A program made the position numbers and the translations under genes. The notes below the pieces were generated by a model, which saw nothing but the letters and a program-made list of their open reading frames with translations, did no database searches and had not been told where the DNA came from. This document shows, in pieces, positions 7,927 through 15,981 of a DNA stretch of 64,000 bases. Source of the DNA: Niveispirillum lacus (lineage in GTDB: Bacteria; Pseudomonadota; Alphaproteobacteria; Azospirillales; Azospirillaceae). Location of the stretch: NCBI RefSeq assembly GCF_002251795.1, contig NZ_NOXU01000015.1, positions 38,774-102,773 of the forward strand, read 5' to 3'. Positions within the stretch are counted from its first letter, which is position 1. Every line of letters starts with the position of its first letter.

Positions 7927-10900
7927 TTACCGCTTCAGGTTGATCGTCTCCGTCAACATTTCGTCGGTGGTCGTGATCACGCGGGTATTTGCCGTATAGG
8001 AACGCTGTGCCACGATCAGTTTGGTGAACTCCTGCGCGATATCAACGTTCGATCCTTCGATGGAACTGGCGGCGATCACACCGGCGCCATTGACACCGGT
8101 AGAGGTGAATCGGGCACGACCACTATCCGCCGTTTCAGTGAAGGTACCGCCCGTTTCACGGGACAGGGCGTTGGCGTTGTTAAACAGCACCAGGGGAACC
8201 TGGGCGATCACCCGCTTGCGGCCATTATCATAATTGGCGACCACATCACCATTTTCGCGGATTTCAACGTCACGGAACGTGCCCTGGGCGCTGCCGTCCT
8301 GAAGCAGGGAAGTGACGTTGATCGAACTGCCTTCATACTGCGTCAGACCAGTGGCCTCACCGAACGTACCCAGATCCAGCGTGATACGCTGCGGCCCGTT
8401 GCCATAATCCACCGTAAAGGTGACCTGCGCCGGCTGACCGCTTTCGGTGACAGCGCTCACCGTGGCGTTGCCGGTGCCGATATTGGCCGAGGACAGGCTG
8501 GACAGGGTACCAGCTTTGGCCTCTTCGCCATTGGGCAGGCTACCGCCGAAATTCAGGGTGATGTGCGGCGGCGTCGTCCCGATGTTGGAGCTGGGCTCAC
8601 CCAGGAAAGCGATACCATCCTGGTTACTGGTCATGGTGATGACACCGCCAACCGAAGTGGCCTGCACCGGAATACCGCTTTCCTGATTGACCTTCAGGGC
8701 CAGGTTGGCGGCGATTTCGTCCAGCGACACTTCGTTGCCGGTCGTGGTGTAGGTGATGGTCCGGTTGAAGTTCGGCGCGACCTCCTGTGTCCCATTCAGA
8801 GTGATACTGGCATCCTTGGCCGTCAGCAGGATACCTGTGGTTACACCATCATCCTTGACGGCGGACGCCGTGAACGGGGCTCCGAAATCATTGCCAATCC
8901 GGGTAATGATGTTATCCAGAACGCTCGCTGCCGTGGGGAAATCACCGATATTCTGTTCAGTGATCTGCACCGCATAGGTGGTGCCGTTCATGGTCACTGC
9001 ATAGCGGTTGCCAACCACGGGAGCAGCGGTGGTGGACGAAAAATCGAAGAAGGAGGACGAGGGGTCGGTGGCGCGGTCATCCGTGCCGGTCACCCGGAAC
9101 GGGGTGTCGACCGCACCAGCAGTCAGCACCAGCTTGGTACCGCTGACCGTCGCCGTGACGTCGGCGCTGGTGATCGCCGGGAGGAACAGGTTGGTCAGGG
9201 CATCGGACTGCGTCGGCGGCTGCGTCGGTAGACCGTCCAGGTCGGCCTGGGTCAGCGGACCGTAATTATAGGCCGTACCGTTGATGGTAACGCTGTAGAC
9301 ATCACCGACCTTGGGAGCGGTGTTGGGATAGGACACTTCGGTCACCTGTGCCGCCGTGGCCGATGGCTGGGTCGTGGTCGTGCCTTCCAGAGCAATCGGA
9401 TCAACCTGTGTCGTGGTCGGACTGCGCAACGTCACCGAATAGGTAGCGCCGACATCACCTGGGACACCGGTGATCGAAATGCGCTGGGTCTGGCGCGAAC
9501 CGGTAATATTTCCCTGAACCGCACTGACAAAGGTGGTGTTGTCCGCCGGCGGGGCATTGCTGACATTGGCCTGCATGAAACGGTCACGGGCGCTGACGGT
9601 GAAGGCCGTATTGGTGGCATCGGCCGTCAGGATCAGCTTGCTGTTGGTCACAGTGGCCGTGACACCCAGCGACTGTGCGTTGATATCTGCCGCGAACGCG
9701 GTCAGTTCAGTGTTCATGTCGTTGCCGGCGACCGGCGAGTAGGTGATGATCGTGCCGTTGATCGTCACCGACATGTCGTTTTCGTCGCTGGTGATATCCC
9801 GATTAGGATAGGCCAGTTCTGTCACCTGGGACGCCGAGGAGGATGCCACCGTCGTCGTCGTGCCCGACTGTTCACCGACACTGAAGCTGTCCCCAACTGT
9901 CGTCCCGCGCAGGGTCAGGGTGTTGCCGGTAACCGATGCGATCACTTTCTCAGTGGAGGAGTTGGCGTTAATCTGCGCAGCAAGCGCCGTAACCACACCA
10001 TTCAGATCTTTTAGCTGTCCGATATTGGCTGCCGTGACCTTCACCGTATAGGTCTGGGTGGTGTTATTGTCGACATTCAGCGTAAACGTGTCGCCGATAT
10101 CAACGGAGCTGCCAGCAAATGTAATCACCGACTGCTGCTGCTGACTGGCTGTGGCTGCTGTCGTCACCGGCGCGTTAGCGGTGTTGACGGTGGGCGTGGC
10201 GTTGGCGACGCTGGTCGTCAGCGTGAAATCGTCGCCCGCCGTGGTCGAAGCAATACGCAGGCGGCCGTTGGACACGGTCGCCGTCACACCCACGGGCGGC
10301 ACGGCACCGTTGATCTTGTCGGCCAGCGACTGGGCAACCCCGCTCAGGTTGGATAACTGCGAGGCATTGTTGGTGGACACGGTTTCAGCGAATTCGACGC
10401 CGTTGACATTGACACGGTACGTATCGCCAATCTTGAAGGCGCCATCGCCGTTGGGCGAGGTGAACTGCACTTCTTCGATCTGCTTGCGCGGGGCCACGCC
10501 CTGGGTCAGCGAGGTGGACTGGGCCGACACCGGGAAACCATCCAGATTGCCGGACAGCGGCAGACTGCCCAGCGCGCCCGGCGTATCAATGGACAAGCGC
10601 CAGGCGCCGTCGGTCTGACCAGGGCGCCAGCCCAGCGTGATATCACGGCGGGTACCGGCAGCGTCATAGATCGGAATGGTGGTCGGCTGGATCGGCTGAC
10701 CCGGCGTTGGGTTGGTCGGCAGGTTGGCGCGCAGCTCGATCGTCTTGGTAGAGACGGGGCTGTCGATATCAGCCGTGACCTGGATTGGCGTCGCCGAAGT
10801 GGAGAATGAGTTCGTCGCTTCACTGTAGATATAGCCGTTCAGGGCGAAGCCAGAGCGGTTGACGAGAATGCGTTCATCATTCAGTTCAAACGAACCGTCG

Positions 10901-11238
10901 CGGGTATAATAGCGCTCACCGGTCGGGATCGAGACGCCATTCACTTCCGTGAGACGGCTGACATTAAAGAAGCCCTGTCCGCGGATCGCGAGGTTCGTTG
11001 TACGGTCCACCGTTTCGATATTGCCGGCCACGCTGTTGGCATAGCTGGGACGGGCGACCACGCCGCCGGGATTGTGAACCCGGGAATTGGATTGCAGCAC
11101 CAGGTTGGTGAAGGCGGTATCGACGCGCTTGTAACCGGTGGTGCGGGCGTTGGCGATATTGTCCGAGATATGACCCAGTGCGGCGGCCTGGGCCTGAAGG
11201 CCGGAGATACCGGTGGTCAAGGATCCGAAGATGCTCAT
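7927..11238 (-). CDS. flgE: Flagellar hook protein FlgE, greatly enlarged
   Basis: 1103 residues, against roughly 400 for a usual FlgE. The N-terminus (MSIFGSLTTGISGLQAQAAA, then ISDNIANARTTGYKR) and C-terminus (VDIAQEFTKLIVAQRSYTANTRVITTTDEML) are the conserved rod/hook D0 helices, and IRGQGFFNV is the D1 motif. Between residues ~260 and ~880 the surface domain is replaced by five or six tandem ~80-110-residue modules of the pattern GDxYxVxxNG ... LxxxIN ... VTATVxxxxLxLTA. Modules of the same kind occur in FlgL. FlgE polymerises to the hook after flagellar type III export. A sigma-54-like promoter lies upstream at 11281-11296. Confidence 0.92.
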   Translation of the reverse strand: MSIFGSLTTGISGLQAQAAALGHISDNIANARTTGYKRVDTAFTNLVLQSNSRVHNPGGVVARPSYANSVAGNIETVDRTTNLAIRGQGFFNVSRLTEVNGVSIPTGERYYTRDGSFELNDERILVNRSGFALNGYIYSEATNSFSTSATPIQVTADIDSPVSTKTIELRANLPTNPTPGQPIQPTTIPIYDAAGTRRDITLGWRPGQTDGAWRLSIDTPGALGSLPLSGNLDGFPVSAQSTSLTQGVAPRKQIEEVQFTSPNGDGAFKIGDTYRVNVNGVEFAETVSTNNASQLSNLSGVAQSLADKINGAVPPVGVTATVSNGRLRIASTTAGDDFTLTTSVANATPTVNTANAPVTTAATASQQQQSVITFAGSSVDIGDTFTLNVDNNTTQTYTVKVTAANIGQLKDLNGVVTALAAQINANSSTEKVIASVTGNTLTLRGTTVGDSFSVGEQSGTTTTVASSSASQVTELAYPNRDITSDENDMSVTINGTIITYSPVAGNDMNTELTAFAADINAQSLGVTATVTNSKLILTADATNTAFTVSARDRFMQANVSNAPPADNTTFVSAVQGNITGSRQTQRISITGVPGDVGATYSVTLRSPTTTQVDPIALEGTTTTQPSATAAQVTEVSYPNTAPKVGDVYSVTINGTAYNYGPLTQADLDGLPTQPPTQSDALTNLFLPAITSADVTATVSGTKLVLTAGAVDTPFRVTGTDDRATDPSSSFFDFSSTTAAPVVGNRYAVTMNGTTYAVQITEQNIGDFPTAASVLDNIITRIGNDFGAPFTASAVKDDGVTTGILLTAKDASITLNGTQEVAPNFNRTITYTTTGNEVSLDEIAANLALKVNQESGIPVQATSVGGVITMTSNQDGIAFLGEPSSNIGTTPPHITLNFGGSLPNGEEAKAGTLSSLSSANIGTGNATVSAVTESGQPAQVTFTVDYGNGPQRITLDLGTFGEATGLTQYEGSSINVTSLLQDGSAQGTFRDVEIRENGDVVANYDNGRKRVIAQVPLVLFNNANALSRETGGTFTETADSGRARFTSTGVNGAGVIAASSIEGSNVDIAQEFTKLIVAQRSYTANTRVITTTDEMLTETINLKR
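8590..10455 (-). repeat. Tandem inserted modules in FlgE
   Basis: Five clear modules begin near residues 265 (IGDTYRVNVNGVEF), 377 (IGDTFTLNVDNNT), 485 (DMSVTINGTIITYS), 644 (VGDVYSVTINGTAYNYG) and 742 (VGNRYAVTMNGTTYAV). A probable sixth lies at ~827-880 (TITYTTTGNEVSLDEIAANL). Most end with a VTATV...LxLTA strand pair. They are divergent in sequence, so this is an old protein-level duplication rather than a recent DNA repeat. Confidence 0.75.
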
Positions 11239-11280
11239 GGAAGGGCTCCCGTTGGGATGATGGCGTGTCGCAGCCTATTG

Positions 11281-11296
11281 AGCAAGTTCGATGCCA
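11281..11296 (-). promoter_or_regulatory. Sigma-54-like promoter of flgE
   Basis: On the minus strand TGGCATC-GAAC-TTGCT has the -24 GG and -12 GC with correct spacing. The predicted start lies ~30 bases before the flgE ATG. Two of seven -24 box bases differ from TGGCACG. Confidence 0.55.
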
Positions 11297-11445
11297 ACTG
11301 AGGGAATATCCATCAAATATTTGTTTTCATTGTACTTTTTAAATAAGAGCCCCCCGGCATTCCCTGCCCTCTGGGCCTTGGTCACAGCGCACTGGGCGGA
11401 ATTTGCCGGGGCCTGCGGTGCCTTTTTGCCGGGACAAACAGGAAA

Positions 11446-11478
11446 GGGGCCGAACCACCTGGCACGTGGTTCGGCCCC
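11446..11478 (-). terminator. Terminator of the flgK-flgL operon
   Basis: A perfect 13-bp stem, GGGGCCGAACCAC (11446-11458) and GTGGTTCGGCCCC (11466-11478), followed on the minus strand by TTTCC. The ~130 bases between it and the flgE promoter are AT-rich and hold no gene. Confidence 0.75.
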
Positions 11479-11510
11479 TTGCGCGAACGCGGGCGAATTG
11501 ATGTTAACAG

Positions 11511-11795
11511 TCAGTTGGGGCGTGGCGGCACGGCGAACACCCCCGTGCGCACATCATTGGCCATCCCTTCCAGGAACTCCGCCGTGGTGCCCACCCCATG
11601 CTTGGCCAGCAGACCATAAATGGCTGCCGTCACAGACATGGTGCCAATCATGTCATAGGGAACACCCTCGCGCGCTGCATTCACCCAGAAGGCGTTGAAC
11701 TGGTCAAAGAGCCGCGTGCGGATGGCTTCATCCGTGCTGGGCGCACTGGACGGGGCGGGGGTCGCGTCAAAACCGTGGGGGGAAAAGGCGTTCAT
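11511..11795 (-). CDS. Small hypothetical protein, third gene of flgKL operon
   Basis: 94 residues from the ATG at 11795, preceded by AAAGGAG at ideal spacing; an upstream ATG at 11834 overlaps flgL and lacks a site. The sequence has a Pro/Ala/Ser-rich N-terminus and one helical block (TRLFDQFNAFWVNAAREGVP, MIGTMSVTAAIYGLLAKHGV). It begins 32 bases after flgL and is followed by the operon terminator, so it is probably co-expressed with flgKL. I do not recognise the family; a cytoplasmic chaperone or regulator is possible but unsupported. Confidence 0.65.
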   Translation of the reverse strand: MNAFSPHGFDATPAPSSAPSTDEAIRTRLFDQFNAFWVNAAREGVPYDMIGTMSVTAAIYGLLAKHGVGTTAEFLEGMANDVRTGVFAVPPRPN

Positions 11796-11826
11796 GTCGG
11801 TTCTCCTTTGATGGGCTGGTTGTGCT

Positions 11827-13893
11827 TCAGGCAAGAAAGTTGATCAGAGAAAGGGACTGCAACCTGCCAGTGATGGTGTAGCTGGCCTGTTGGGTTGACA
11901 GGGCGGCCTGCAGGCGCACGGCGACCTCGTTCTGGTCGATACCTTCGATACCGGCCAGTTCGTTCTGCGCCTTGGCAACACCGTCCTGGTGGCGGCTTTG
12001 GGCGTTATCCATGGTGGCGGCGGCATTGACGACGCGGGCATGGACCCCGCGCAGCTGGTTCTGCGCATCGGTCAGCAGATTGCGCCCTTCCTCCATCAGC
12101 TTGGAATAATCGCCAGGGCGCGAGATCGCGGCGGTCAGCCGGCGCAGGCCACTGACCAGCTTCTGGATCGCCGGATCATTGCTGCTGACCCCATAGCGCA
12201 CGGTGAGGTTGTCATCGACCTGCAACTGCGCGGTGTCGTAGGCTGCGGAAACCTGCCGGCTCGTCTGATACTGGGTATCGTAGAACGGCAGGCCCGGCGG
12301 ATCGACAATGCCTTCAAACGTATCCTGTTCGGCCAGCGGCGGGATTTCCCGGGTGATCAGCTTTGTCCGATTGCCGGAATTGTTGATATCCGCCGTGGTC
12401 TGGAACTGGCTGTTATTGTTCTTGGCCGTCAAGATAATGTTGGTTTCATCGGCAGGATCGATGCTGGCCGTCACGGTTGACGTGCTGTCCGCGTTGATCT
12501 GGCCCGTCAGCTTCTGCGCCACCCAGCCTGACATCGACAATTGGGCATTTGCCGGCTGTGTGGCGTTATACTCTTTAAGCTCGTCAAAATCCTTCGGCCC
12601 GACCACATAGCTATACTTAGTCGGCGGTGTAATGATGATTTGCGGCGGCGCATTTTCATTCTGAACGATGGTGCGGGCGCCAACCGACATATTGAACACA
12701 TCGCCGATATCAGCCTGGGCGCTGTGCAGTTTGACATTGTCGATCTGAGGCTGGCTGTCGCTCGCTTCCTGCACGGTGAAAGGCGCATTATCGGCATCAA
12801 TGGCGGCAACGGCCGGCAGCACCGTATTGGCATGTGTGCCACTCTCGTAGACACTGCTGGTCAGCGTGAACCGTTCCTTCACGTCATTGCCGATGGCCGT
12901 CACCATGCCATTGGACACCGAAAGGGTGACATTGAACGGCGGATCACTGAACGCCCTCATCTGATCGACAAGGCCGGTGCCGCTGCTGTTGGTCAGCGCC
13001 TCTTCCAACGAGCCTTCGTTGCCTGTGGTCGTGTAGGTAAAGCGCTTGCCGTTTAACACCATTTCATAGGTGTCGCCGACATTGCCGCGTTCCCCGATCA
13101 ACGTCGACCGGGTGATCTGTTTGGCCGCGACGATATCGTCCACGGGTTTGGTGTTGTAACGGGAACCCGCGAACAGGTAGCGGTCGCCAACCCGCTCATT
13201 CAGCAGGGATTCCAGTTCCACCGTCATGCCGCGCACCACCTCACGAGTGGAGGCAAGCTCAGGCCAGGTGACATCAAAACTGGAGATGCCGGAACCTTCC
13301 AGGCTTTCGACATTCAGTTTGATGACTGCGCCATCGCCCGGTCCACCGCTGATGATGAAACGGTCGGAATCCACCTGCGGCGGTATCTGTTTCAGGTTGA
13401 TCGTATTGGTGGCCCGGCCACCCAAACCATCGGTGACGGTGACATCGAAGCTGCCGACAGGCCCATTGCGGCTGGGGGTCGAGGTAACGGTGTAGGTGGC
13501 TTCGGCCTTGAAGCTGCTATTGGTGAGATCGACAGCCACTTTCATGGCGCCGCTGGACTGATTGACAACCGTGCTGACGCGGGGCGCACCAGGGCCCTGC
13601 GGCAGGCGGGTCGTGCTGGCCAGTTCGGTGGCCATGTCGGCCATCCGTTCCATCAGCTTGTCGTACGATTTCACTCGCGTCATCGTCTGGTCGATGGTCT
13701 GCGAGTAGCTCTGCCGCCGCACCAGCTCCGACTTGAGGTCCAGCAGTCGCTGCGACTGCGTGCCGTAAAAGGAGACGTCCGTGGATTTCTTGCCGGTATT
13801 GAGCTGCGCCGACAGGTCGTCGATGGTGCTCTGGCCACCGGTAAGTGTACGGATGGTGTTGATGTAGCTGCCATAGGCACTAATGCGGGTCAT
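11827..13893 (-). CDS. flgL: Flagellar hook-filament junction protein FlgL, enlarged
   Basis: 688 residues; typical FlgL is ~300-400. Flagellin-like D0/D1 helices are at the N-terminus (MTRISAYGSYINTIRTL...DDLSAQLNTGKKS) and C-terminus (LAGIEGIDQNEVAVRLQAALSTQQASYTITGRLQSL). The middle has two inserted modules at ~residues 270-350 (VGDTYEMVLNGKRFTY) and ~393-510 (IGDVFNMSVGART) of the same type as in FlgE, and a cadherin-like stretch at ~110-165. FlgL joins hook and filament and is exported by the flagellar type III system. Its ATG overlaps the flgK stop by four bases (ATGA), showing translational coupling. Confidence 0.88.
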   Translation of the reverse strand: MTRISAYGSYINTIRTLTGGQSTIDDLSAQLNTGKKSTDVSFYGTQSQRLLDLKSELVRRQSYSQTIDQTMTRVKSYDKLMERMADMATELASTTRLPQGPGAPRVSTVVNQSSGAMKVAVDLTNSSFKAEATYTVTSTPSRNGPVGSFDVTVTDGLGGRATNTINLKQIPPQVDSDRFIISGGPGDGAVIKLNVESLEGSGISSFDVTWPELASTREVVRGMTVELESLLNERVGDRYLFAGSRYNTKPVDDIVAAKQITRSTLIGERGNVGDTYEMVLNGKRFTYTTTGNEGSLEEALTNSSGTGLVDQMRAFSDPPFNVTLSVSNGMVTAIGNDVKERFTLTSSVYESGTHANTVLPAVAAIDADNAPFTVQEASDSQPQIDNVKLHSAQADIGDVFNMSVGARTIVQNENAPPQIIITPPTKYSYVVGPKDFDELKEYNATQPANAQLSMSGWVAQKLTGQINADSTSTVTASIDPADETNIILTAKNNNSQFQTTADINNSGNRTKLITREIPPLAEQDTFEGIVDPPGLPFYDTQYQTSRQVSAAYDTAQLQVDDNLTVRYGVSSNDPAIQKLVSGLRRLTAAISRPGDYSKLMEEGRNLLTDAQNQLRGVHARVVNAAATMDNAQSRHQDGVAKAQNELAGIEGIDQNEVAVRLQAALSTQQASYTITGRLQSLSLINFLA

Positions 13894-15296
13894 CTGACGA
13901 TCCCCTCAATGGCATCCAACATGTTGTTGACCGTCTGCATCACGCGGGCGGCGGCGGAGTAGTTGCGCTGAAGCACCTGCAACATGGCGATTTCTTCATC
14001 CATGTTGACGCCGACATTGTTCTTGTAGCGGGTGTCCAGTTCGTCCTTGAAATCGGTGGCAATCGTCGCCTGTTCACTGGCCACCTTTGAATTGGTGCTC
14101 CATTGGCCAATGATCGTGCTGACCATGGAGGCATAGGAAACCCCGGACGCCCGCAGGCCATCGGCGTTCAGCGAGCGACCCGTGGCTTCCATGGCAGCAG
14201 AGACGCCTTGAGCAGCACTGGTCTTCACCACCAGATCGCCCGACAGAAGACCGGGGTTCAGTTCGATATTGCCGGCACCGGTGCCGATGAAGAAGCGGTT
14301 GGGCAACTCGCCCTCTGCTACCGGACTGGCGCTGTTATAAGCGTCGGCGAAACTGGTTGGCTCACCCGGCTTGGTGGTACCGAGGAATGCCTCGGCAACC
14401 GCTTGTACCTGGGAACGCAGCTTGCGCAGGATCTCAGCGCCAGGCAATGCCGCTGCCGTCTGCGGCGGGTCCAAGGTGGACCCGTCGGCGCGCAGTTCGA
14501 GCAGCGCACCCAACTTGCCGTCACGCACCATGCTGGTCAGGTCGCGGTCAGAAGCGGATGAACGCAACTGGCCCTTATCATAGCTGAACGTGACAGGGGC
14601 GGCGTCCAGCAGCGACATGCCCGAAGTGGTGAAGATCGACAGTTTGCCGTCTGCCCGCTCGATCGTGCGCACACTCATCATGCTGGCGACCTTACGGACC
14701 AACTCATCGCGGCGATCTTCCAAATTCATGGTCGGATCACCGGCAGCCCGCGTCGACATGATGTCGGCATTCAAGTTGTCAATATCGGCGAGAGACCGGT
14801 TCAGTTCCTGCACTGCGTTGCTAATGTCAGCATCAAGCTGCTTCTCGATAGCGCCAATGCCATCATTCAAGCGGCGCAGTTCGCGGGACAGATCCTCGCC
14901 ATAGACCACAACCTGACCCTTGGCCACGGTGCTTTCCGGCGTTGCTGCCAGTTCCTTCCAGGCCGTCTGGAACTTGTCCACCGCATCGCTGAGCGGCGGC
15001 GTACCGCCGGTCGTCCCCAGCAGGTCAGTCGCCCGCTGCATATAGGAGGACAAGGTGGTGGCGCTCGACTCTTCCGAAATGGTCTGTTCAAGCTGTACGC
15101 GAAGGGCAACATCCACCTGGCGCTTGTACTGCGCGATGGTAGAGTTACCCTGATTGTCGACGGTCTGTTCCAGCGAGTGCCGGGAACGGTTGGGATCTTC
15201 CGCACGGGCCACATTCTCAGCAACCAACCCCAACTGCCCCTGGATCAGGCGCAGACCGTTGCTGGAGTGATTGAGAACGCCGAAGAGGCTGGTCAT
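13890..15296 (-). CDS. flgK: Flagellar hook-associated protein FlgK
   Basis: 468 residues. N-terminus MTSLFGVLNHSSNGLRLIQG with VAENVARAEDPN, and C-terminus NVGVNMDEEIAMLQVLQRNY with AARVMQTVNNMLDAI, are the D0 coiled-coil motifs of FlgK (HAP1). ELNRSLADIDNLNADI and NLEDRRDELVRKVASMM are the internal FlgK signature. It is first gene of flgK-flgL-small gene, overlaps flgL by four bases, and is preceded by a sigma-54-like promoter at 15363-15378. Unlike FlgE and FlgL it has no inserted modules. Confidence 0.92.
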   Translation of the reverse strand: MTSLFGVLNHSSNGLRLIQGQLGLVAENVARAEDPNRSRHSLEQTVDNQGNSTIAQYKRQVDVALRVQLEQTISEESSATTLSSYMQRATDLLGTTGGTPPLSDAVDKFQTAWKELAATPESTVAKGQVVVYGEDLSRELRRLNDGIGAIEKQLDADISNAVQELNRSLADIDNLNADIMSTRAAGDPTMNLEDRRDELVRKVASMMSVRTIERADGKLSIFTTSGMSLLDAAPVTFSYDKGQLRSSASDRDLTSMVRDGKLGALLELRADGSTLDPPQTAAALPGAEILRKLRSQVQAVAEAFLGTTKPGEPTSFADAYNSASPVAEGELPNRFFIGTGAGNIELNPGLLSGDLVVKTSAAQGVSAAMEATGRSLNADGLRASGVSYASMVSTIIGQWSTNSKVASEQATIATDFKDELDTRYKNNVGVNMDEEIAMLQVLQRNYSAAARVMQTVNNMLDAIEGIVR

Positions 15297-15313
15297 CGGA
15301 CGGGTCCCTTGTT

Positions 15314-15329
15314 CTGACGAAAACGTCAG
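15314..15329. promoter_or_regulatory. Inverted repeat in the flgK leader
   Basis: CTGACG-AAAA-CGTCAG, a perfect 6-bp inverted repeat 18 bases before the flgK start. It may form an RNA hairpin near the ribosome site or bind a regulator. Confidence 0.4.
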
Positions 15330-15362
15330 GACCGATCCCCATGACCGGCCCGCACCATCAAA

Positions 15363-15378
15363 TGCAACAGGCGGGCCA
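15363..15378 (-). promoter_or_regulatory. Sigma-54-like promoter of flgK
   Basis: Minus-strand TGGCCCG-CCTG-TTGCA matches TGGCACG-N4-TTGCW with one mismatch. The predicted transcript start is ~55 bases upstream of the flgK ATG. Confidence 0.7.
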
Positions 15379-15504
15379 ACTCACGATGTCATTGATTTTT
15401 ATGGATTTACAGGTGTCTTCAGGGGGGCAGGATCGACCCTGGGCAGAATCTGCCCCCTGGAAAATGCTGGAAACGGCAAGGATGGCCGGGTCTGAAAAAG
15501 CGAA

Positions 15505-15526
15505 CCCCCGCCGGAAGAGGCGGGGG
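15505..15526 (-). terminator. Terminator downstream of the DUF2934 gene
   Basis: The stem is CCCCCGCC (15505-15512) with GGCGGGGG (15519-15526); the minus strand continues TTCGCTTTTT. Confidence 0.7.
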
Positions 15527-15550
15527 TATAGGAGGCTGCGACCATACGGA

Positions 15551-15856
15551 TCAAGCCGAATGGACCGCCGCAGACAGCAGTGACAGGCGGCTGCGCACAA
15601 TCTGCTCGGCCAGCAGCCAATGTTCTAGATCGCGGCCTGCGGGCTGCCCCTCGGAAAGCCACAGCAGATAGGCCTCTTCAGCAACTTGGTCCGTCGTCGG
15701 CTCCACAACAGCGGCGCTAGACAAGACAGCGGGAGGCGCTGACTTCTTCACACGGGGCTTGGCAGGGGCCTTTGACTTCTTCGCTGGTGGGGCGGTCACC
15801 ACGGGTTCAGTGTCAGATACGGACAGGGCGTCGGACTTGGCGGTTTTGCGCGGCAT
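15551..15856 (-). CDS. DUF2934 domain protein
   Basis: 101 residues from the ATG at 15856 (GGAGAG upstream); a longer reading to 15934 is less likely. The N-terminal half is Lys/Pro/Ala rich (PPAKKSKAPAKPRVKKSAPP) and histone-H1-like. Residues ~59-90 (QVAEEAYLLWLSEGQPAGRD, then EHWLLAEQI) are the DUF2934 motif, a short domain of unknown function common in alphaproteobacteria. It is a single gene with its own terminator. Nucleic-acid binding through the basic tail is conceivable but unproven. Confidence 0.75.
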   Translation of the reverse strand: MPRKTAKSDALSVSDTEPVVTAPPAKKSKAPAKPRVKKSAPPAVLSSAAVVEPTTDQVAEEAYLLWLSEGQPAGRDLEHWLLAEQIVRSRLSLLSAAVHSA

Positions 15857-15981
15857 GGGCGTCTCTCCATCGCAGGGGCCTAGGCGGCTGGGCGCAGAAA
15901 TGATGGTGCACTGCAACCGCACAAATATCCACACAGATCCTTAGGATTAGGCCGATTTTCTGGCCACCTCATACCGTAGTA

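Noticed and set aside
7789..9231. Long open frame (480 codons) on the plus strand antisense to flgE
   Set aside because: It is the mirror of a clear FlgE reading frame, with no ribosome site or recognisable domain. Such frames are common opposite GC-rich genes.
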